Below, piece by piece: positions 1 to 5,490 of a stretch of 7,882 nt of DNA. Origin of the DNA: an uncultured Porphyromonas sp. (GTDB lineage Bacteria > Bacteroidota > Bacteroidia > Bacteroidales > Porphyromonadaceae); contig CAMXXM010000054.1 of the NCBI GenBank assembly GCA_947253195.1, forward strand, positions 1 to 7,882, written 5' to 3'. Positions within the stretch are counted from its first letter, which is position 1, and every line of letters begins with the position of its first letter. The notes beneath the pieces are model-generated. The model was not told the origin of the DNA, searched no databases, and saw only the letters and a program-made list of their open reading frames with translations. Position numbers and translations under genes: made by a program.

Positions 1-23
1 AAAAGTGTCCTGACGCCACTTTT
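1..23. repeat. Inverted repeat AAAAGTG/CACTTTT at window edge
   Basis: Perfect 7-base arms (1-7 and 17-23) flank a 9-base spacer. The left arm starts at the first base of the window, so the repeat may continue outside. The A-rich left arm and T-rich right arm would suit a weak terminator for an upstream gene on either strand, but the stem has only two G-C pairs. It could equally be a binding site. Function is unassigned. Confidence 0.4.
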
Positions 24-27
24 CTCA

Positions 28-47
28 CCGCATCAACTTTCATGCGG
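28..47. repeat. Inverted repeat CCGCAT/ATGCGG in bioA leader
   Basis: Perfect 6-base arms (28-33 and 42-47) flank an 8-base spacer. It lies about 60 bases upstream of the candidate bioA -7 box. It could be an operator or a small RNA hairpin. It does not resemble the TTGTAAACC/GGTTTACAA dyad bound by biotin repressor BirA in enterobacteria. No T-run follows, so it is not a convincing terminator. Confidence 0.35.
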
Positions 48-80
48 AATTGAGGACCCCTGATCGGAGGGAAGAATTCT

Positions 81-113
81 GCTGAAAATTGAGGGAGGGA
101 TTGGGTACCTTTG
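81..113 (+). promoter_or_regulatory. Candidate Bacteroidota-type promoter of the biotin operon
   Basis: TACCTTTG at 106-113 matches the Bacteroidota -7 consensus TAnnTTTG exactly. The -33 element is poor: GCTG at 81-84, 21 bases upstream, shares only TG with TTTG. A start of transcription some 5-8 bases after 113 would leave about a 23-base leader before the ATG at 143. It would lie downstream of the in-frame TTG at 89. The prediction rests mainly on one 8-base match. Confidence 0.4.
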
Positions 114-125
114 CTGCCACAATGC

Positions 126-130
126 AAGGA
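126..130 (+). promoter_or_regulatory. Possible ribosome binding site for bioA
   Basis: AAGGA lies 12 bases before the ATG at 143, a rather long spacing. It is the only purine-rich element near that start and sits inside the short leader predicted from the -7 box at 106-113. It falls downstream of the alternative ATG at 122, which favours 143. Confidence 0.35.
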
Positions 131-142
131 TCACGAATTCTC

Positions 143-1435
143 ATGACGACTGACGAACTACTGGAGTGGGACCAAACCCATCTCTGGCACCCCTACACCT
201 CCACCATTCACCCCCAGCTGACCTACCCTGTCGCCTCAGCCAAGGGCTGTGTCATCACCCTTGAGGATGGCAGGGAGCTGATTGATGGGATGAGCTCTTG
301 GTGGTGTGCGATCCATGGGTACAGCCACCCTGTCCTCACGAGCGCCATCACGGAGCAGGCAGACCACTTAGCACACATAATGTTTGGGGGGCTAACACAC
401 CGCCCCGCTGTGGAGCTGGGGAAGTTGCTTGTCGAGAGGATCCTTCCCGAGGGCTTGGACCGACTCTTCTACGCCGACAGTGGCTCCGTATCGGTTGAGG
501 TGGCACTTAAGATGGCGATCCAGTACCAGCTGGCGCGTGGGCGTCGGGGACACACCCACTTTGCCACCATAAGCAGAGGCTACCATGGGGATACTTGGCA
601 TGCGATGTCTGTCTGCGACCCTGTCACCAGTATGCATAGTCTCTTTAGCGGCACCCTGCCGGCTCATTACTTTGCCCCTCAGCCGAGATGTACCTTTGGG
701 GCCGAGTGGGATCCGGACGACCTTAGGCCGATGAGGGAGCTGGTCGCAGCACATAGGGACAAGCTAGCGGGGATCATCGTGGAGCCAATCGTGCAGGGCG
801 CAGGCGGGATGTACTTTTACCACCCCAAGTACCTCGAGGGGCTGAGGACACTCTGCGACGAGTACAACCTGCTGCTGATCTTTGACGAGATAGCAACCGG
901 CTTCGGGAGGACCGGGGAGCTACTGGCGACTTACTTCACCGGTATCAAGCCCGATATCATTACGATCGGGAAGGCGATGACCGGAGGCTACATGACCCTC
1001 GCCTGCACGGTGACAACGCGAGAGATCGCAGATACCATATGCAGTGGAGAGGCGGGCTGCTTCATGCACGGACCCACCTTTATGGCCAATCCTATGGCTT
1101 GCGCCGTGAGCAAAGCCTCCATCGAACTCCTCCTTAGCCAAGACTGGAGAAGGCGTGTGCGACATATCGAGCAGAAGCTGAGAGATGGGCTCACCCCGCT
1201 GCAGGAGCTGAGTGGAGTACGCGAGGTGCGCTGCTTGGGAGCCATCGGAGTGGTGGAGATGAAGGAGCCGGTGGATATGGAGCGGCTGATCCCTGACTTC
1301 GTGAGGGAGGGTATCTGGGTGAGACCTTTCGGAAGATTAGTTTACTTGGAGCCGCAGTTTATGGCGATCACAGACGACCAGCTTGATCAACTCATCGATG
1401 GTCTCTCACACGTACTCAGAGCGCATGACAGATGA
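143..1435 (+). CDS. bioA: Adenosylmethionine-8-amino-7-oxononanoate aminotransferase (DAPA synthase)
   Basis: Cytosolic PLP enzyme of biotin synthesis. It transfers the amino group of S-adenosylmethionine to 7-keto-8-aminopelargonate, giving 7,8-diaminopelargonate. The 430 residues match the usual length (E. coli about 429), and the N-terminus MTTDELLEWDQTHLWHPYTS lines up with E. coli BioA. Visible marks include HPYTS (Tyr18), the MSSWW substrate pocket near 50-54, ADSGSVSVEVA near 111-121 for PLP phosphate, GYHGDT (Tyr147), DEIATGFGRTG (Asp248), the PLP lysine Lys277 in GKAMTGG, and RPFGRL (Arg394). Together these distinguish BioA from other class III aminotransferases. The frame stays open upstream to a TTG at 89 and an ATG at 122, but homology, the putative promoter and the ribosome site favour 143. 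It is first in the operon and its stop overlaps the bioF start as ATGA (1432-1435), which suggests translational coupling. Confidence 0.95.
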   Translation: MTTDELLEWDQTHLWHPYTSTIHPQLTYPVASAKGCVITLEDGRELIDGMSSWWCAIHGYSHPVLTSAITEQADHLAHIMFGGLTHRPAVELGKLLVERILPEGLDRLFYADSGSVSVEVALKMAIQYQLARGRRGHTHFATISRGYHGDTWHAMSVCDPVTSMHSLFSGTLPAHYFAPQPRCTFGAEWDPDDLRPMRELVAAHRDKLAGIIVEPIVQGAGGMYFYHPKYLEGLRTLCDEYNLLLIFDEIATGFGRTGELLATYFTGIKPDIITIGKAMTGGYMTLACTVTTREIADTICSGEAGCFMHGPTFMANPMACAVSKASIELLLSQDWRRRVRHIEQKLRDGLTPLQELSGVREVRCLGAIGVVEMKEPVDMERLIPDFVREGIWVRPFGRLVYLEPQFMAITDDQLDQLIDGLSHVLRAHDR

Positions 1436-2565
1436 TCGAGTATAGAGAGAAACTACAGAGGCTCATCGCCGGTGGCACCTACAGAACACTTCCACACTTT
1501 GAGAGAGCCGGCAAACACCTCGTGCTGGACGGAGAGAGGCTGCTCAACTTAAGCAGCAACGACTACCTCGGACTTCAGCAGATCCCCGACCTGGTCGAGG
1601 AATACCGAGAGGCACCGGAGTACTCCCCACTGATGAGCAGCACCTCCTCCCGTTTGCTGACAGGCAATGACCCATCCTACGATGATCTGGAGCAGTACCT
1701 CTCGTCAGCCTATCAGGCTCCCTCAGCACTCGTGTGGACGAGCGGCTACGATGCCAATAGCGGTATCATCCCCACACTCGTCGATGGAGAGACACTCTTC
1801 CTCGCAGACCGACAGATCCATGCCAGCATGGTAGAGGGGCTGAGACTATCCGGCTGTAGATTTTCCCGCTTTGATCACAACAACTTATCTCGACTGAGAA
1901 AACTATTAGAGAGAAACGAGGGGGAGTACCGCCACATCTGGGTCTTGGTGGAGAGCGTCTACAGTATGGACGGAGACGAAGCCCCACTTGAGGCGATTGT
2001 AGCTCTAAAGAGAGACTTTCCCTCTATGTGTCTCTACGTCGATGAGGCACACTCAGTCGGAGTCCGAGGAGGTGGTCTGGGGATCTGCCGGGAGAAGGGG
2101 CTCGTCAGTGAAGTCGATGTGTTGATCGGTACTCTGGGAAAGGCACTCGGCTCAGTGGGCGCTTTTTCTCTACAGTCAGAGAGCCTAAGGGAGCTCCTTG
2201 TCTCACAGGCCCGACCTCTGATCTACACAACAGCCTTACCCCCAATAATGGTCGGGTGGACCCTTTTTCTCCTAAGGAAAGTAAGAGAAATGGAGGATCG
2301 GCGTCAGCACCTGCAAGAGATGATCCGACGACTGGGAGGTCGGGTCGGACGTACACCTGAGAGTCAGATCATCAGCTTGGTCGTCCCCGGAGAGGAGCGG
2401 GTGACAGAGGCGGCAGAGGACTTTAGGCGGCAGGGACTCTACGTACGACCGATCAGGAAGCCCACCGTACCAGCCGGGACAGAGCGTCTCAGGCTATCGC
2501 TCACAAGCGCGATGAATGCCGAGGAGATCGATCACATAGCGGAGGTGATGAAGCGATGGATGTAG
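1432..2565 (+). CDS. bioF: 8-amino-7-oxononanoate synthase (KAPA synthase)
   Basis: PLP-dependent alpha-oxoamine synthase. It condenses pimeloyl-ACP (or CoA) with L-alanine, releasing CO2, to give 7-keto-8-aminopelargonate. Its 377 residues are close to the family length. Motifs in order: LNLSSNDYLGL (38-48), SRLLTGN (73-79), DRQIHASM (126-133; His130 should stack on PLP), ESVYSMDGD (174-182), DEAHSVG (204-210; Asp204 faces the pyridine nitrogen), TLGKALG with PLP lysine Lys237, and TVPAGTERLRLSL (345-357) at the C-terminus. The close relative Kbl shares this fold, but the biotin neighbours and the TVPAGT.RLR ending, as in BioF, decide the call. There is no clear ribosome site: the ATG overlaps the bioA stop by 4 bases. 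Compared with E. coli, the DDAHGTG motif is DEAHSVG and the VVHQALE histidine is Tyr83. I believe these are lineage variants rather than defects. Confidence 0.93.
   Translation: MIEYREKLQRLIAGGTYRTLPHFERAGKHLVLDGERLLNLSSNDYLGLQQIPDLVEEYREAPEYSPLMSSTSSRLLTGNDPSYDDLEQYLSSAYQAPSALVWTSGYDANSGIIPTLVDGETLFLADRQIHASMVEGLRLSGCRFSRFDHNNLSRLRKLLERNEGEYRHIWVLVESVYSMDGDEAPLEAIVALKRDFPSMCLYVDEAHSVGVRGGGLGICREKGLVSEVDVLIGTLGKALGSVGAFSLQSESLRELLVSQARPLIYTTALPPIMVGWTLFLLRKVREMEDRRQHLQEMIRRLGGRVGRTPESQIISLVVPGEERVTEAAEDFRRQGLYVRPIRKPTVPAGTERLRLSLTSAMNAEEIDHIAEVMKRWM
2541..2548 (+). promoter_or_regulatory. Strong ribosome binding site for bioG
   Basis: GGAGGTGA is an excellent match to the anti-Shine-Dalgarno sequence, 7 bases before the ATG at 2556. 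It is embedded in the last codons of bioF (Glu-Val). It is the strongest such site in the operon and fixes the bioG start despite the 10-base overlap with bioF. Confidence 0.75.
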
Positions 2566-3224
2566 GGATTAGGCATCGGGGGACAGCATCGGGGACTGCT
2601 CTCCTCTACTTCAGTGGCTGGGGTGCTCCGCTGTCACTCATTGATAGAATGGAGCTACCCGCTGAGTGGACGCTCGTGTCAGTATCGGACTATGGCGGTG
2701 ACACCGTACAGTGGCCGGACCTGACACACTACAGCAGGCTCTACGTCGTCGCATGGAGTATGGGCGTGTGGGCAGCAGAGTACTACCGAGACTGCTACCC
2801 ATCCCCGGAAAAAGCGATTGCCGTCTGTGGCACTCCTGCCCTGATCTCCGACCGCTATGGTATCAGGGAAGCAGACTACCGACAGATGGCATCGTCATTG
2901 GATAGAGAGATGTACCACCACTTCGTCCGTCAGATGTGTCTCTCCAGCAAGGAGACATCACACTTCCTCGCCCTGCCGGGTCACCGAGGGACACTCGCCT
3001 ACCGAGAAGAATTACAACGAGTAGAGAAGCTCGGAGGGTCTATTATGAGCTGTCGAGTACCATGGACTAAGGCCCTCATCTGTGAGAGGGACCTGGTGAT
3101 TCCACCTGCCGGACAGCGGTTGTTTTGGACGGAGAGGTGCATCGCGGTCACCACTTTACCATCAGCACCACACTTGGTCTTCGGAAACCACTTCAAGTCA
3201 TGGAGAGACCTACTCAATTGCTAA
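2556..3224 (+). CDS. bioG: Pimeloyl-ACP methyl ester esterase, BioG (DUF452) family
   Basis: Alpha/beta hydrolase predicted to hydrolyse the methyl ester of pimeloyl-ACP. This ends the BioC-primed pimelate synthesis and frees the product for BioF; the role equals that of BioH in E. coli. The 222-residue size, the LYFSGWGAP motif (17-25) and the position next to bioC fit the BioG/DUF452 family rather than BioH. The nucleophile elbow reads AWSMG, giving Ser68. Asp179 in CERDLVIPP and His206 in SAPHLVF are the likely remaining triad residues, assigned by position and motif, not by alignment. No signal peptide or membrane segment is seen, so it should be cytosolic. It overlaps bioF by 10 bases and bioC by about 25, implying tight co-expression. 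In some Bacteroidota, as I recall, BioG and BioC are fused into one protein; here they are separate, in different frames. Confidence 0.9.
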   Translation: MDVGIRHRGTASGTALLYFSGWGAPLSLIDRMELPAEWTLVSVSDYGGDTVQWPDLTHYSRLYVVAWSMGVWAAEYYRDCYPSPEKAIAVCGTPALISDRYGIREADYRQMASSLDREMYHHFVRQMCLSSKETSHFLALPGHRGTLAYREELQRVEKLGGSIMSCRVPWTKALICERDLVIPPAGQRLFWTERCIAVTTLPSAPHLVFGNHFKSWRDLLNC

Positions 3225-3982
3225 CCGCACAGAAGCAGAATATCGCCAACCACTTCTCCAGATGCATACCGACTTACGAGGCTGGTGGTGAGGTACAGCG
3301 TAGCATAGCTGAGGAACTGGTGCAGCTGCTTGAGCCGATAGAGTGCGGGACCGTACTGGAGATAGGCTGCGGGACGGGGCTGCTCTCGGGGCTACTTCGA
3401 GCGAGACTACCGCACTGCCACCTGGTCTGCAACGATCTCTCACCCGATATGGAGACCCCTCTGAGAGAGAAGGTGGGGGACAACGCTCTCTTCTTCCCCG
3501 GTGACGCTGAGGTCATAGACTGGCCGGGAGAGTGCGATGTGGTCGCCTCCGCCTCCTGCATCCAGTGGTGGGAGGATCCGCTCGCTTTCTTCCCCAAGGC
3601 TTATAAGGCCTTAGCAGATGATGGACAGCTAATATTCAGTACTTTCTTGCCCGGCAACCTACAGGAGCTCACCGCAGTCACCGGGGCGGGGCTTCGCTAC
3701 CCGTCTCGTCGTGAGATCGGGCGAGCTATGGAGGAAACAGGCTTCGAGGAGATCCGGCTGGTCGAGCAGCGCCGGACGCTCCACTTCCCCACCCTTATCC
3801 GACTACTGCGCCACCTGCGCGACACTGGCACCAATAGCCTCTCCTCTGGTGGTCTCTGGACGCCCCGACGAATAGTAGAGCTGGAGCGCTCCTATCGAAA
3901 TAACTTACACTTGTCTCCTGGAGCCCCCTTACCCCTCACCTACGTGGGATTGAGAGGCTCGGGATGGCGAAAGAGAAAATAA
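3200..3982 (+). CDS. bioC: Malonyl-ACP O-methyltransferase
   Basis: SAM-dependent methyltransferase that methylates the free carboxyl of malonyl-ACP, disguising it as a fatty-acid primer so that FAS II can build pimeloyl-ACP methyl ester. Residues given for a 260-residue protein from this ATG: N-terminal KQNIANHFSRCIPTYE (12-27), typical of BioC; SAM motif I VLEIGCGTG (52-60); acidic Asp79 in CNDLSPDM, expected to hold the SAM ribose; CIQWW (120-124), matching the NLAVQW segment of E. coli BioC; DTGTNS (208-213), matching the BioC GATH loop; and LPLTY (244-248) near the end. The start is uncertain. The frame is open upstream to 3125. The ATG at 3200 has no ribosome site, whereas a TTG at 3218 has GGAGAGA 9 bases upstream and gives MLTAQKQNIA, the same N-terminal length as E. 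coli MATVNKQAIA. Either start overlaps the end of bioG. The C-terminus is basic (WRKRK). Confidence 0.92.
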   Translation: MERPTQLLTAQKQNIANHFSRCIPTYEAGGEVQRSIAEELVQLLEPIECGTVLEIGCGTGLLSGLLRARLPHCHLVCNDLSPDMETPLREKVGDNALFFPGDAEVIDWPGECDVVASASCIQWWEDPLAFFPKAYKALADDGQLIFSTFLPGNLQELTAVTGAGLRYPSRREIGRAMEETGFEEIRLVEQRRTLHFPTLIRLLRHLRDTGTNSLSSGGLWTPRRIVELERSYRNNLHLSPGAPLPLTYVGLRGSGWRKRK

Positions 3983-3985
3983 GAA

Positions 3986-4642
3986 ATGAAAGAATTACTT
4001 CCCCTCCACACCTACTTCGTCTCAGGCATCGATACCGATGCCGGCAAGACAGTAGCCACCGGTTTCATCTCCAAAGCACTCCTTGATGATGGCGTCAGCG
4101 TGATTACTCAGAAACTTATCCAGACAGGCAATCACGGCATCTCAGAGGACATCACGGTTCACCGTCAGATCGAGGAGAGGACTCTCCTGCCTGAGGATCT
4201 CGACGGGACTACCTGCTGCCTCATTTACTCCTATCCCTGTTCACCCCATATGGCGCTGGCGATAGACGGCAGGGAGCCGGAGTACGACAAGGCTACTGCC
4301 AATACCCATCGGCTGGAGAAAGAGTATGACAAGGTGCTAATAGAGGGCGCGGGGGGGCTGATGGTTCCCCTCACCGAGGACTTCCTCAATATCGACTATA
4401 TCTCCCAAGAGGGACTCCCCTGTATCCTAGTCGGGACGGCTAAGTTGGGAAGCATCAATCACATACTCCTGAGTATGGAAGCGCTCGCCCATAGAGACAT
4501 CCCTACCCCGCTGCTGGTATATAATAAGGGGATCTCGACCGATGAGCGTATCACTGCGGAGACAGAGCGGTACCTCAGGGGCTACCTCCAAAAGCATTAC
4601 CCCGAGACCACACTCGCGGTACTGCCACCTCTGGACCTGTAG
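3986..4642 (+). CDS. bioD: ATP-dependent dethiobiotin synthetase
   Basis: Cytosolic enzyme that closes the ureido ring. It carboxylates 7,8-diaminopelargonate with CO2 and ATP to give dethiobiotin, the substrate of BioB. The 218 residues match the family (E. coli about 225). Visible features: P-loop variant GIDTDAGKT (14-22, with Lys21), TQKLIQTG (41-48, with Lys43 at the substrate lysine position), SEDITVHR with Asp55 as a likely metal ligand, the YSYPCSPHMA segment (81-90) typical of BioD, EGAGGLMVP (120-128) and KLGSINH (153-159). The sequence is of the Bacteroidales BioD type. It starts 3 bases after bioC, with only a weak purine-rich stretch (AAGAGAAAA) upstream, so it probably depends on operon transcription and coupling. 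It is the last gene of the operon and ends 21 bases from the tail of the converging gene. No key residue is missing. Confidence 0.95.
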   Translation: MKELLPLHTYFVSGIDTDAGKTVATGFISKALLDDGVSVITQKLIQTGNHGISEDITVHRQIEERTLLPEDLDGTTCCLIYSYPCSPHMALAIDGREPEYDKATANTHRLEKEYDKVLIEGAGGLMVPLTEDFLNIDYISQEGLPCILVGTAKLGSINHILLSMEALAHRDIPTPLLVYNKGISTDERITAETERYLRGYLQKHYPETTLAVLPPLDL

Positions 4643-4654
4643 TCCCGGCACTAC
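4639..4654. repeat. Weak hairpin between converging genes
   Basis: GTAGT (4639-4643) and ACTAC (4650-4654) form a 5-base stem around a 6-base loop, overlapping the bioD stop codon. A competing CCGG/CCGG pairing (4645-4648 with 4655-4658) is also possible. No T-run follows on either strand, so this is at best a poor bidirectional terminator. It is the only structure I see in the 21-base gap between the two operons. Confidence 0.2.
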
Positions 4655-4663
4655 CCGGTGATC

Positions 4664-5422
4664 TTACTGCATATACTTGCTCCTGAAGTCCTCATAGACC
4701 AGACACATCTCATCAGGCAAGTAGGTGAGTGCCTTCTCGGCCAAGTCGTCCGGCACACCATAGTAGGCTTCCGCCATCCCGCCGACAATTGCTGCCAACG
4801 TGTCGCTGTCACCCCCGTAGTGTATAGCGGAGCGTATGGCATCCTCATAGTCAGTCGACCGAAGCAGTATCGTCAGTGCGAGAGGGACACACCCCTGGCA
4901 CGTCTCATCGAAGACACCCGCTGCTGGCAGATTACTTTCATAGTCAGCTCCATACGAAGTGATTAGGAGCTCCTGGATCTTGTCCCACTCACCGCACCTC
5001 AGACGGAAGATCGCCTCGGCGATCACCTGAGCCCCCTTGATCCCCTCCGGATGATTGTGTGTAGGCTCAGCGCTACACTCAGCTTGGGCGCGGGTACTCT
5101 CTACGCTCTCAAATGCCCACCCCACCGGCGACACTCTCATCGCAGAGCCATTACCGTAGCTCCCATAGGGCTTGGGGGCATCCGAGAGGAGCCAGCCGAG
5201 GAAACGCCCTCCATATCCCCTCCCTGGGTATCGATGGCACCACTCCAGTAGCGAGGACTCATAGCTCTTTCCTTGCAGGATCGCATCAGCCACCGCAATT
5301 GTGCAGACCGTATCGTCGGTAAAGGTCGTCCCCTCATGGAATAGGTCAAGGTCGTAGTGCTCCATATCGTTGTCAAACTCATAGGATGAGCCTGCAACAT
5401 CTCCAATAATCGCTCCTATCAT
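4664..5422 (-). CDS. ADP-ribosylglycohydrolase (DraG/ARH family) protein
   Basis: Predicted Mg2+-dependent hydrolase that removes ADP-ribose from a modified protein, nucleic acid or small molecule; the substrate cannot be told from sequence. The 252 residues carry the full family pattern: MIGAIIGDVAGSSYE at the N-terminus, TTFTDDTVC (32-40) with Asp36 and Asp37, GNGSAMRVSPVG (90-101), HNHPEGIKGA (122-131), and HYGGDSDTLA (201-210) with Asp205, Asp207 and Thr208. The TDDT and DSDT groups should hold the paired metal ions. No signal peptide or membrane segment is seen. The start at 5422 is chosen because family members begin at MIGAIIGD and AAGGA lies 10 bases upstream. A GTG at 5494 overlapping the copA stop (GTGA) would add 24 unrelated residues. 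It is downstream of the copper ATPase gene on the same strand, with 68 bases between. No ADP-ribosyltransferase partner is in view. Confidence 0.9.
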   Translation of the reverse strand: MIGAIIGDVAGSSYEFDNDMEHYDLDLFHEGTTFTDDTVCTIAVADAILQGKSYESSLLEWCHRYPGRGYGGRFLGWLLSDAPKPYGSYGNGSAMRVSPVGWAFESVESTRAQAECSAEPTHNHPEGIKGAQVIAEAIFRLRCGEWDKIQELLITSYGADYESNLPAAGVFDETCQGCVPLALTILLRSTDYEDAIRSAIHYGGDSDTLAAIVGGMAEAYYGVPDDLAEKALTYLPDEMCLVYEDFRSKYMQ

Positions 5423-5432
5423 ATATATTAAG

Positions 5433-5437
5433 TCCTT
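5433..5437 (-). promoter_or_regulatory. Ribosome binding site for the ADP-ribosylglycohydrolase gene
   Basis: AAGGA, read on the minus strand, lies 10 bases before the ATG at 5422. Together with the family-typical N-terminus it supports that start over the upstream GTG at 5494. Confidence 0.5.
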
Positions 5438-5451
5438 CTCGGTCCTACTAT

Positions 5452-5486
5452 TTGGTACTACCAAGCAAAACCCCTTGGTACCAAGG
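5452..5486. repeat. Two palindromes with a shared TTGGTA/TACCAA half-site
   Basis: Positions 5452-5464 read TTGGTA-C-TACCAA, a perfect 6-base dyad around one base. Positions 5473-5486 read CCTTGGTACCAAGG, a perfect 14-base palindrome with TTGGTACCAA at its core. The centres are about 21.5 bases apart, close to two helical turns, so two dimers could bind the same DNA face. The pair fills the gap between the copper ATPase stop and the ADP-ribosylglycohydrolase start. This suggests an operator, but I cannot name the regulator. The 14-base palindrome may instead be, or also be, part of a terminator. Confidence 0.5.
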
Positions 5487-5488
5487 AG
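5467..5488 (-). terminator. Possible intrinsic terminator after copA
   Basis: On the minus strand, CTCCTTG and CAAGGGG form a 7-base stem (one T-G wobble) around a GTAC tetraloop, followed directly by TTTT (5470-5467). It begins 2 bases after the copA stop. The T-run is short, so termination may be partial. If it works, the next gene needs its own promoter in the remaining 44 bases, where I see no good TAnnTTTG box. Confidence 0.4.
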
Positions 5489-5490
5489 GA

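Noticed and set aside
89..142. In-frame TTG (89) and ATG (122) upstream of bioA as the true start
   Set aside because: The added residues match nothing in BioA. The TTG lies before the predicted transcription start, and the ATG would leave almost no leader.
1..142. Riboswitch or tRNA in the leader
   Set aside because: Only two short hairpins are seen; no cloverleaf or known conserved riboswitch core is recognisable.
3125..3224. Programmed -1 frameshift producing a BioG-BioC fusion
   Set aside because: The frames are suitably offset, but I found no X XXY YYZ slippery heptamer in the bioG frame within the overlap, and bioC has usable starts of its own.
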